A DNA stretch of 48,542 nucleotides, taken from contig JAOUBJ010000022.1 of assembly GCA_029860345.1 (NCBI GenBank), forward strand, positions 1 through 48,542, in the 5' to 3' direction. Positions 33,219 through 40,395 of this stretch are shown here, piece by piece (the first letter of the stretch is position 1; each line of letters opens with the position of its first letter). The translations under genes and the position numbers were made by a program. The DNA comes from Candidatus Zixiibacteriota bacterium. GTDB taxonomy: Bacteria > Zixibacteria > MSB-5A5 > GN15 > FEB-12. Below the pieces are notes generated by a model that saw only the letters and a program-made list of their open reading frames with translations, searched no databases and had not been told where the DNA came from.

Positions 33219-35321
33219 TCAAAACCCGGACCGCAGGCCCATCTGTAGCGTCCTGGTATGGCGGCCGGCCGCCCGGCTGAAATCGTTATCGTTATAGCTT
33301 ACATAAACGCTGCTTCGATTGTTCAAGCGACAATTCAATCGTGCGCTGTACCGCTGCGAGCGATAGCTGTTGTCGTCCTCGGACAGACGATAGATGAAAC
33401 TGGCGCTGAGGGCCCGACTCATATTCCAACCGGCGCCGATTTCCTTGGTGAGATAGCTGGAGCTTCCTCGTGACCAATCCAGGTCTCCGCGCACAGACAG
33501 CTTGGAGGTCAGGCGCAACCTGAGACCCACCGAATACTGATCACGCAGAAAACGCCCGTCCGTTTCCTGGATCGTGGATGCCTGGTGCGTATAGGCCAGG
33601 GTCGCTTCAATGGAACGCGTGGCGCGGGCGTCGATGGAAAGCCGACGATCCCAGGTGCCGGTAGTGTGGCCGAGCGCGTGTCGGCGGCCCCGACCGTAAC
33701 CGATCTCGCCGTTGAGCCTCAATCCGTTCAATGGTGTCGCGTTGACGTGAGTCATCAGTCGTTGGTTTTCGCTGTCGGCGTCGCCGTCGGCAAACGAACG
33801 GCGGTCGGTGGCCGACCATGACCAATCGAAAGTGGGCAGCGGACTGTACTTCAGGTTATACGCTATTGAATGATCTCTGAGATCGGCGATCTCTCCCCGG
33901 GTGATCTGAAAACTGTGCTGCCACCTGAGGCCGTGAGTAAGTTTATCCGTCTGCAAGCACTGTATCGATCCCGAATGGTAAATGTTGTGGCGGCTGCCCC
34001 GAAGTCCGACCGACGGTTCTCGTTGGTATGACAGGTCGGCCATACTCGACAACCGGTCGCTGATCTTGTAAGTGCCGGCGAGATTGATCGTATGAGCGGT
34101 GTGTTGCTGGGCGATAACACCGGATGTCGGTACTTCGGCCACCGCCTGAATCTCAGTAACAAGCACCCGGCCGGCCTGGTTGAAACCAGAACTGACCGCT
34201 TTGACATAGCGAGCCACAACGGCAGGGAAGACTATCTCGTAACGCTTGACTGAGGCATCGAAGCGAATCTCCGGGTTTACCGCATGAGGCGCCCAGTTGA
34301 AGTTGTCGACCGAGGTGTACACCTGCCATGCTAGCTGATCGTCGGATATCTTGTTGGTGTAAATATACAACGCACCGACCGCTCTCGGCGTACCGAGATG
34401 GACGCCCAGGCTTTGATTCACCATGCCGGTTCCGATATCGATCAACGGCTGGGCCGGCTGCGTAAGGTCGCCGTCGTTCAGAGCCGGGCGAGTTTGCAGC
34501 TGACCGATTTCGACAGCTTCACGATCGCCATACAGTCCGGATGAAATCGGAAGTACGTGCAACACCGTTCCTTCCACAGGCAACTCATCCTTCTGCGAAC
34601 GACGGTTGAAAGAATAATCTGCAGACAGTCTCAGTCGCCGGTCATTCATCATTTTCGAATAGGCCAACCGCAATACGTGCTGGGTCTGCGTTGTTCTAAG
34701 TTTGGAAACTTGGTTTTCGGTTCGGCTGAGAGTAACTCTGTAATTGGAGCCAAAGGAACCGTGCTGGTAATCTACGGTACCGTTTAATCTTTGATCCAGG
34801 AGGTTGCGCCCGGCCACGCCGGGCACGCCGTATAGATGATTGTAATCGTAGCGGCCTGAGATCAGGGCGAATCTTCGTGCACGAGTCCGGAAGCCGACAT
34901 CGAAGGTCTCGTTGGTAAGGCGGTCGGTGGCCGTGGTGCCGTCGGCCACGCGCCTGCGACCATTGGCGCTGATACTGACGGCGGGATGGTTATACAGTAC
35001 CTGAACTGTTGGCTGAGTTTCCTTCTTCCACAGCCCGATCTGCTGGCTGCGTTCGAAAGAGAAGCGGTAATAGCGGTATGATGCCCTGAGCGTCAGGAGG
35101 GGGGTCATATTCCGATACCAAGTACCGGTGAACTCCTGCCTGATTGTGGACCTTAATTCCTCATTTGACCTTGACCTAACGCCGGACAGACTTATATTTC
35201 CGGAGAGGTTGTCCGATAGAATAGCGTGAGACGATTCAGCCGTCACTAATTGCAGGCTGATCAGAACGATAAAACTGAGGATTCTCGTGAGCCATCGATC
35301 AGAAACCGTGTTGGCGCCCAA
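33219..35321 (-). CDS. Large outer-membrane beta-barrel protein, candidate electron-conduit porin
   Basis: A 700-residue protein with a signal peptide (RILSFIVLISLQLVTAESSH) and a continuous alternating strand pattern ending RTLQMGLRSGF, a C-terminal Phe as BAM needs. About 280-405 departs from the barrel and looks like a discoidin/F5-8C-type beta-sandwich (YIYTNKISDDQLAWQVYTSV, YVKAVSSGFNQAGRVLVTEI). Porin-cytochrome conduits of the MtrB or Geobacter kind use barrels of similar size, and the gene context fits. Direct similarity to MtrB was not evident, and no CXXC is present. The start is uncertain: TTG at 35321 has AAGG six bases upstream, while the longer TTG at 35444 has its AGGA directly abutting. 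Confidence 0.7.
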   Translation of the reverse strand: MGANTVSDRWLTRILSFIVLISLQLVTAESSHAILSDNLSGNISLSGVRSRSNEELRSTIRQEFTGTWYRNMTPLLTLRASYRYYRFSFERSQQIGLWKKETQPTVQVLYNHPAVSISANGRRRVADGTTATDRLTNETFDVGFRTRARRFALISGRYDYNHLYGVPGVAGRNLLDQRLNGTVDYQHGSFGSNYRVTLSRTENQVSKLRTTQTQHVLRLAYSKMMNDRRLRLSADYSFNRRSQKDELPVEGTVLHVLPISSGLYGDREAVEIGQLQTRPALNDGDLTQPAQPLIDIGTGMVNQSLGVHLGTPRAVGALYIYTNKISDDQLAWQVYTSVDNFNWAPHAVNPEIRFDASVKRYEIVFPAVVARYVKAVSSGFNQAGRVLVTEIQAVAEVPTSGVIAQQHTAHTINLAGTYKISDRLSSMADLSYQREPSVGLRGSRHNIYHSGSIQCLQTDKLTHGLRWQHSFQITRGEIADLRDHSIAYNLKYSPLPTFDWSWSATDRRSFADGDADSENQRLMTHVNATPLNGLRLNGEIGYGRGRRHALGHTTGTWDRRLSIDARATRSIEATLAYTHQASTIQETDGRFLRDQYSVGLRLRLTSKLSVRGDLDWSRGSSSYLTKEIGAGWNMSRALSASFIYRLSEDDNSYRSQRYSARLNCRLNNRSSVYVSYNDNDFSRAAGRHTRTLQMGLRSGF

Positions 35322-35460
35322 GGCGGACCTTGCCGGTCGTTCGGCAGTCAGCTTTTGGCGCGCAATCCGGCCGCGATTTGGGCTGCTTTCAATCGGCAGC
35401 GAACAGTTGTGGAATCTCGCTTCTGACAATTTCGGTCTCGACAATCCTTTTTAACCGGTC

Positions 35461-35487
35461 AAAAACGCCCGGGCTTACGCCCGGGCG
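35461..35487 (-). terminator. Rho-independent terminator after the OmcS-like gene
   Basis: On the minus strand CGCCCGGGC-GTAA-GCCCGGGCG followed by TTTTT: a perfect 9-bp GC stem, a four-base loop and a U-tract. It starts 51 bases after the OmcS-like stop codon and precedes the barrel gene, so the downstream genes are read through it or from their own promoter. Confidence 0.85.
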
Positions 35488-35498
35488 CGCTACCACGG

Positions 35499-35530
35499 TG
35501 CGAGACCAGCCGAAAGGCTGTTGTCTCGCA
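35499..35530 (-). other. 3'-UTR hairpin of the OmcS-like transcript
   Basis: TGCGAGAC pairs with GTCTCGCA and CAGCC with GGCTG, with a two-base bulge between the stems and a four-base loop (TTTC in the transcribed minus strand, GAAA on the plus strand). It lies between the stop codon and the terminator and probably protects the mRNA 3' end. Confidence 0.65.
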
Positions 35531-35537
35531 TCGTCCT

Positions 35538-36620
35538 TTATGGCGTAATGTGGTCGTCCACATCCTTCACATGACACTTGTTGCAAAGTGAACGCTGATT
35601 CGGGTTGCCATACGCATTCGGAATGGCGTAGGAACCGGACTCATGACCGTCCTCATCCAACAAGGTTACACTGAAATCCCAGCGACCTGCGTTCGGTGCC
35701 GACGTGGCGTGGGCGCGATGGCAGGTCAGGCACATCACTTTACTGGTGGCCGTGGGACCGACAGTAGAGTTGGTGGCCGCACCGGCGTCTTCAAACGGTA
35801 CTGCCGCCAGATATGCCGTCAACTGGCTTCCACCGAGTTGATCGTGAGTGCCGTTGTACAGGTTATAAGCGGTCGCAAGAGTACCGCCGATCGCTGCATC
35901 CGACTTATGGATCAACTTGGTGTTGTTGGCATGGAAATCACCGTGACAGTTACCGCACCAGCCGCTCATACCGGATTTGTAAGCGGTATGATTGCCGTTA
36001 GACTCGCCGCCGCCAAAGAAGAGGCTGGGGCCTCCCGCGGCGTCCGGAGCGTCGTTGGTGAACGTATACAGGCCGTCCTGTACCGTCCGGCCCTGCCCAT
36101 AAAGCATACGGAAATTGGTGTTTCCGTGCGGGTCATGGCAAGAGGAGCAACCCAGCGCCGAAGCCGGGAAAGCTCCACCGGGACCGGCGGCCAATGTAGC
36201 GTCGGCGGCAATACCGCGCGAAGGAGCTACAATGTTGTGACCGGCGGCATCACCCGGGATGGCTTCGGCCCAGGAACCGTCGTCCAGCGTATCACCACCG
36301 CCATGGCCGTCGTTCAAATTGTCTTCCAGCAGAAAGACAAAGTTACCGGCGCCGATCAGTCGCGGCGGAGCCAGCGGATCATCACCAAAGACAGAGCCCA
36401 GGTGATCACCGTGGCAGGAAAGGCAAACGTCACTCGGGGTGGCATCCTTGAGCAGCCAGGCATTGCCGTTGGGGCTGTCCGGATCCACCAGAGTGCCGTC
36501 TTCGCTGTTATGCATGGTATGACATCCGTTGCAGTGCGCCACTCCAGCATCGTGGAAAGCAAAGGCGGAGCCGGCAAGCATAAAGCAAAGGCCAGCTGCT
36601 AACATCAGAAATGTCCGCAC
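35538..36620 (-). CDS. omcS-like: Six-heme OmcS-like nanowire cytochrome
   Basis: A 360-residue exported hexaheme cytochrome. CXXCH motifs start at residues 30, 66, 158, 222, 297 and 346. Segments shared with Geobacter OmcS, as I recall that sequence, run in the same order: FAFHDAGVAHCNGCHTMHNS, GHNIVA, GGAFPASALGCSSCHDPHG, GMSGWCGNCHGDFHANN, AYLAAVPFEDA, CLTCHRAHATSAPNAGRWDF and RSLCNKCHVKD. OmcS polymerises into micrometre filaments that carry electrons outside the cell. This protein is about 70 residues shorter, mainly in the long loops. The GTG at 36620 is chosen because GGAGGT lies seven bases upstream, within the end of the NHL gene. The upstream in-frame TTG has no ribosome site. A terminator follows, so it may be the most abundant product of the locus. 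Confidence 0.85.
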   Translation of the reverse strand: MRTFLMLAAGLCFMLAGSAFAFHDAGVAHCNGCHTMHNSEDGTLVDPDSPNGNAWLLKDATPSDVCLSCHGDHLGSVFGDDPLAPPRLIGAGNFVFLLEDNLNDGHGGGDTLDDGSWAEAIPGDAAGHNIVAPSRGIAADATLAAGPGGAFPASALGCSSCHDPHGNTNFRMLYGQGRTVQDGLYTFTNDAPDAAGGPSLFFGGGESNGNHTAYKSGMSGWCGNCHGDFHANNTKLIHKSDAAIGGTLATAYNLYNGTHDQLGGSQLTAYLAAVPFEDAGAATNSTVGPTATSKVMCLTCHRAHATSAPNAGRWDFSVTLLDEDGHESGSYAIPNAYGNPNQRSLCNKCHVKDVDDHITP

Positions 36621-36621
36621 T

Positions 36622-37800
36622 TCAGTTACCTCCAAAAATAGCAAGTTTCCCCATTGGATTATGATTAGACTCCGGGGCAGAGACTAACATTCTCTCATAG
36701 TATTGGTTTTTGTCTTCGTTTGTAGGGGTACCTCCTTTAACGTGTAGGGTTGATTGCAACCACCCAAGAAAATAGGTGTTCAGATTCTCAATATCTACAT
36801 CCCCCTGATCGGAGTCGCTTGGTGTGACAGACTTCCGGATGAACTCCGGAGTGCGACAAACCTGTATTTTGTTTTGGAATATCTGCCCAATGTAGACGAG
36901 ACCAAGTTGATCCACGTCCAGCAGCGTCGGGTGGTAGAACCAGCCGGGATTGTTGCCGCGACCGCCGAACTCCCCACGGAACTCGCCGTTCAGGTCGTAG
37001 CAAACCACATTAAATCGATGTTTGTCCAGAACCATCACCAGACCGTCACTCAAAACGGCGGCCACCGGGAAATTCAACTCGCCAATACTGGTTCCCTTGT
37101 AACCGACTGAGCGCAATTGTCTGCCATCAAGGCTGTGCATGTACACTCGTCCCAGTGAACCACAGGGAATGAGAATCCGGTCAGCCTGAACGCGCAACTT
37201 GCCCAGCACCTGGCGCCGCCTCACATCCTCTTCCATACTGGTCAGCAGTCCGAAAGAACGCCGGGTCACACCCTCAGGGTCCAGAACGACCACGCGAAAA
37301 GCGATCTCATCGAGGACAAAAAGCTCACCTTGGGGACCGATATCAAAGCTGCCGACCGACCTCCCGCTGCTGTCGAGGCCTTCCGGCAGCTGCACCTCGC
37401 GCAGAAAGAGCCCGTCGAAATCGAAAACGAAAAGTTTCCGGCCTTCTTTGGTGGTTCCCAACACCCAAATGAACCCGTCTGAATCTACGGCCAGATCGAC
37501 CGGCGTGGAGAAGTGCCCGGCGCCTGAGAATTCAAACCGAAAGACGCCCTGGCTGTCGAAAATGGCGACACGGTTGTGACCGGGGTCGGCCACGAGGATT
37601 TCGTTAAACTGTCGGTCGACATAAACCGCTGATGGACGCAGAATCTGGTTGGAGCGTCCGGGGGTCTGCAGATTGCGGATGTATTCGGCCGGAACCGATT
37701 GGGGTTGGGTTTGGGCGCTTGTGGGTGGGGGGTAGTATGAGAAAAAAATCACAAGCAATATGGTAACTTTTCCGATCATGATACTTCTCAATCCAATCAT
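36622..37800 (-). CDS. Secreted NHL-repeat beta-propeller protein
   Basis: A 392-residue exported protein, with a signal peptide of the form ILLVIFFSYYPPPTSAQ and then six NHL-type blades. Examples are ILRPSAVYVDRQFNEILVAD, NRVAIFDSQGVFRFEF, GHFSTPVDLAVDSDGFIWVL and GSFDIGPQGELFVLD. The polar tail after the propeller (about 330-392) has no recognised domain. NHL proteins are frequent neighbours of multiheme cytochromes in Geobacter-type clusters. Their role there is unclear, and a protein scaffold or export function is possible. Its ATG overlaps the stop of the 65-residue ORF as TGATG, and its stop is followed after one base by the OmcS-like start, so all three are translationally coupled. 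Confidence 0.85.
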   Translation of the reverse strand: MIGLRSIMIGKVTILLVIFFSYYPPPTSAQTQPQSVPAEYIRNLQTPGRSNQILRPSAVYVDRQFNEILVADPGHNRVAIFDSQGVFRFEFSGAGHFSTPVDLAVDSDGFIWVLGTTKEGRKLFVFDFDGLFLREVQLPEGLDSSGRSVGSFDIGPQGELFVLDEIAFRVVVLDPEGVTRRSFGLLTSMEEDVRRRQVLGKLRVQADRILIPCGSLGRVYMHSLDGRQLRSVGYKGTSIGELNFPVAAVLSDGLVMVLDKHRFNVVCYDLNGEFRGEFGGRGNNPGWFYHPTLLDVDQLGLVYIGQIFQNKIQVCRTPEFIRKSVTPSDSDQGDVDIENLNTYFLGWLQSTLHVKGGTPTNEDKNQYYERMLVSAPESNHNPMGKLAIFGGN

Positions 37801-37997
37801 CAGGCCCGTAAATAAGAGAATGGGGGTCGCGATTCTCCTGTGGAATGGTAATTCAAACCACCGGAGTGTTCATTGATATTGCGATCTATGTAGCTGTAAC
37901 GCTGTGTAGTACTGCTTGTTGAGCCATTGGCTACGTAGTTTGTTCCACGTAGCGTGGTGAAAGCAACTGAAACCGTGGTAGCATTATTCCAGTTCAT
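37800..37997 (-). CDS. Small leader ORF of the nanowire operon
   Basis: A 65-residue polar protein rich in Ser, Thr, Asn and Tyr, with no signal peptide, Cys or recognised domain. I do not know it. It is called as real for three reasons. A good ribosome site AAGGACGGAAAG precedes the ATG. A near-consensus promoter lies about 30 bases upstream with the leader length expected. Its stop overlaps the NHL start codon as TGATG. It may be a regulatory leader peptide that couples translation, or a small partner of the system. Confidence 0.6.
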   Translation of the reverse strand: MNWNNATTVSVAFTTLRGTNYVANGSTSSTTQRYSYIDRNINEHSGGLNYHSTGESRPPFSYLRA

Positions 37998-38029
37998 GAC
38001 TTTCCGTCCTTAATCACTGTCTTGTGAAT

Positions 38030-38058
38030 AAAATAACAAACTAACTATGCAATGTCAA
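38030..38058 (-). promoter_or_regulatory. Sigma70-type promoter of the nanowire operon
   Basis: On the minus strand TTGACA (38053-38058), 17 bases, TATTTT (38030-38035). The predicted start near 38023 gives a 25-base leader to the 65-aa ORF. TGTGA-ATAAAA-TAACA at 38023-38038 (plus strand) overlaps the -10 and matches the CRP half-sites at nine of ten positions. Confidence 0.7.
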
Positions 38059-38168
38059 GCATTTCTCAATTTTATTTTCAGGAAAAGTGAAATAAAGGGA
38101 GATTTGCTCAGATTTGTATCAGTTTCAGCCGGATGCAGCCAAAACGCCTGCTCCCACCACGAATCCAG

Positions 38169-38969
38169 CTATGGCTCGAAAGCCAGGGTCTTGTCGGATT
38201 GGTCGTGACACCCAAGACAGAGGTCATAAACAGCGTCAAACTTCACCAGACTGTAATCGGCTCCGGAAGTCAAGGAATGGCATGACTGACACTGTATTTC
38301 GTCTTCGAAAAGTCGGATGCGAGGGTCGATCGGGTCTTTCAGCGATCTGTTTTTGCCGGCGGCGACTTCACACTCAATTGGATGGGAGGAATGCAAGTTG
38401 ATGGCGACAGCCTGACGACTATCGTCGTATGGCGCCTTGGAATGTGAACCGTCGGTGTGGCAGGCCAGACAAGACTGGGAGGGACTTTGGTCGCTTGGCC
38501 TTGGGTTTTCCGCATGGTAAAACCCCACCGCGGCATCCCGATGCGCCTCAGACAAGTTAGTCAGAGAACCGGATGAATTATGGCAGGAACGGCACTGGTA
38601 TCGCCCGCCTTCATTAGCCGGTGATGCAAACATTCGGTCACCTGCTACCAGCCTGGCCGTCTCATGAAAGGAATGGCATTTAGCACAGTTCATGTCATTC
38701 CGGCTGTGAAACTGTTCGGCCAGGCTCCCCGGCTCTGATGCACTATTAGTATGGCATGAGCGACACTGGTTTTCTCCAGAGACAGGGGTGGCATCGGCAG
38801 CACTAACTTGCCAGTGACAACCCCGACAGGATGCCTGCTGATGCGCTATCGGCGCCGATGCCTGGGTCCTCGTCGCCGCTTGGGGTGAGCGCTGTCGGTC
38901 TGTGGAACTGGTGGCAGTTGACAGACCTATGATGAATACGGCTAAGGCCGTTAGTAATCGTGGCCGCAT
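38169..38969 (-). CDS. Seven-heme c-type cytochrome
   Basis: A 266-residue exported cytochrome with seven CXXCH motifs (CRGCH, CRSCH, CAKCH, CRSCH, CLACH, CQSCH, CLGCH) and a signal peptide MRPRLLTALAVFIIGLSTAT. The Met at 38969 is chosen. The frame is open 70 codons further upstream, but that part is basic and Arg/Ser-rich and is probably untranslated. The order of motifs does not match a cytochrome I know. It has extra His and Phe residues near the motifs (KCHSFHETARL). It ends 171 bases before the nanowire operon starts on the same strand, so it is probably a separate unit of the same system. No membrane anchor is present, so it is likely periplasmic. Confidence 0.85.
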   Translation of the reverse strand: MRPRLLTALAVFIIGLSTATSSTDRQRSPQAATRTQASAPIAHQQASCRGCHWQVSAADATPVSGENQCRSCHTNSASEPGSLAEQFHSRNDMNCAKCHSFHETARLVAGDRMFASPANEGGRYQCRSCHNSSGSLTNLSEAHRDAAVGFYHAENPRPSDQSPSQSCLACHTDGSHSKAPYDDSRQAVAINLHSSHPIECEVAAGKNRSLKDPIDPRIRLFEDEIQCQSCHSLTSGADYSLVKFDAVYDLCLGCHDQSDKTLAFEP

Positions 38970-39168
38970 AAAGTCTTTTATCGGCCTTTGACTTCGTAAA
39001 GAGAATACTGTGCGACCAGACAATCTGTTTGACCGTGGCCGATGTTTAGAATCTGCACAGGCGCGCTTGTTCTCTGTGCTTCGCGCGCTTCGCATTAATA
39101 AGATAACGTAAACACAAAGACACGGCTTGACCGCTCGTTCTCCGAGTGGGCTCGAACTGACATGGTTC

Positions 39169-39194
39169 GGCGGACACAAGGCCTGCCGCTACGC
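39169..39194 (+). repeat. Dispersed repeat, family 3 (copy 1)
   Basis: A 26-base block GGCGGACACAAGG...CCGCTACGC, matching 47803-47828 at 23 of 26 positions. The 39000-39312 gap also holds a family 1 element at 39210 and no gene that I can support. Confidence 0.55.
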
Positions 39195-39209
39195 AACAGA
39201 AAAGACACC

Positions 39210-39235
39210 TCATGTTGAGCGGAGTCGAACCATCA
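39210..39235 (-). repeat. Dispersed palindromic repeat, family 1 (copy C)
   Basis: A 26-base element with the GAGCGGAGTCGA core in the inverted orientation relative to copy A. Its arms are less perfect (TCATGTT/ACCATCA). Confidence 0.6.
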
Positions 39236-39312
39236 GCGCCGTCGAGGGGCGAACATTACTAACCATCGCATTAGGGGCGGCCTTGCGCCGTTCCGATGAA
39301 AGCTGCTGGTGG

Positions 39313-39352
39313 ATAAAACAAAAGAAGGACAGCACTGATAAGTGCTGTCCTT
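39313..39352 (-). terminator. Rho-independent terminator of the RRM protein gene
   Basis: On the minus strand AAGGACAGCACT-TATC-AGTGCTGTCCTT, a perfect 12-bp stem, followed by CTTTTGTTTT. It starts 29 bases after the stop codon. Confidence 0.9.
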
Positions 39353-39381
39353 GATCTTTAGCCTTGGCTGTAGATTCTCGA

Positions 39382-39726
39382 CTACCAGCCGCGACGATCT
39401 CTGCCGCCGCCGCCGCCGCCGCGACCACCACCGCCGCCACGGCCACCACCGCCGCCACCGCCACCGCCACGGCCACCGCCTTCGGTGCGGGGGCGCGCTT
39501 CGTTCACGTTCAGGGTGCGTCCGTTTAAGTCTGTGCCGTTTACGCCACTGATGGCAGCCGTTGCTGCCTCCTGGTCGGGCATCTCCACAAAGCCGAAACC
39601 TCTGGACTCGCCTGAGTACTTGTCCTTGATGATGTTAACGCTGGAGACTTCTCCGAAGCCGGCAAATGCTTCGCGCAACTGATCGTCGGTCGTATCAAAC
39701 GACAGGTTGCCAACATAGATGTTCAT
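39382..39726 (-). CDS. Glycine-rich RNA-binding protein with one RRM
   Basis: A 114-residue protein: an RRM at residues 1-78 and a Gly/Arg-rich tail (79-114). Both RNP motifs are present, RNP2 as IYVGNL and RNP1 as RGFGFVEM. Members are known as Rbp proteins in cyanobacteria and several other phyla, where they bind RNA during cold or stress. The tail has four RGG-like blocks within poly-Gly, typical of the family. The ATG at 39726 is used because it starts the RRM directly. An in-frame GTG four codons earlier is less likely. It is a single-gene unit with its own strong terminator. Confidence 0.95.
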   Translation of the reverse strand: MNIYVGNLSFDTTDDQLREAFAGFGEVSSVNIIKDKYSGESRGFGFVEMPDQEAATAAISGVNGTDLNGRTLNVNEARPRTEGGGRGGGGGGGGGRGGGGGRGGGGGGRDRRGW

Positions 39727-40395
39727 GCTGCATTCCACTCTTCGCTATCTCGACACCGCCCCCTATCCTTCGGGGACTGAGCACGCCGAGATAATCCTGT
39801 TAAAGCGCACTATTGCGGGTTGGCTCCATACACAGCTTCTTCAGGGATTTGTTTGGGAAGAGCAAAACCTAGACAAAAGCGATCACGGATACCATTCTTG
39901 ATGGCCCAGTATATCAATTTGGCCGGGTAATGTCCAACAAAAAATGAACCTGTTTTGCTCCAGGTCGATGGGGAAAGACAGTCTCAAAAAGTGTTTCGTT
40001 GGATTCCGGTTTTCCACGGTCGGCTGTCGAGTCCCGCTAAAACCACGTCTTTCGACGTTTTCAGGAACCGGATGCTTGCGATCACTCATCATACGCTATT
40101 GTAATCCAAGCACTCGCGACACTGGGTTTTTTACCGAAAGTATTTGTTGCCAAGAGGATTGTAACTGTCAACATTATGGGCCAAGACAGAGATGATGACA
40201 GAGGCGGTCTTTTTTGCTTAGATAGAGGTGTCAGGCCCTTTTGAAGTACTTTTGACCTGTGAGTCATCACTCTCGCGTGGTCCTCCCCGTAGGAAGGGAT
40301 GGCGTGTAGGATGATCTATTTGAGACTTTATTCGCACAGGATGAACTATAAACAACTGAATCATAAAACCAATTGATCACAGGAGGTGCATCTAA
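39727..40395. other. 669-base intergenic region between the divergent RRM and porin genes
   Basis: No protein-coding gene is supported. TTGACA on the minus strand (40165-40170) has no good -10. The leader of the RRM gene may be long, as for cold-induced genes, but no known structure was recognised. Near 40258 a short GTGA-GTCA-TCAC palindrome occurs. A strong ribosome site AGGAGGT closes the region in front of the porin gene. Confidence 0.5.

Noticed and set aside
35499-35530. Cyclic di-GMP (GEMM) riboswitch, because such elements control cytochromes in Geobacter and the plus strand has a GAAA tetraloop
   Set aside because: It lies in a 3'-UTR, on the transcribed strand the loop is TTTC, and the second helix and receptor of GEMM are absent.
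39210-39476. Ala/Val-rich 88-codon minus-strand frame overlapping the RRM gene
   Set aside because: It is the frame-shifted reading of the Gly-rich tail and terminator. It has no ribosome site and its composition is an artefact of GGN codons.
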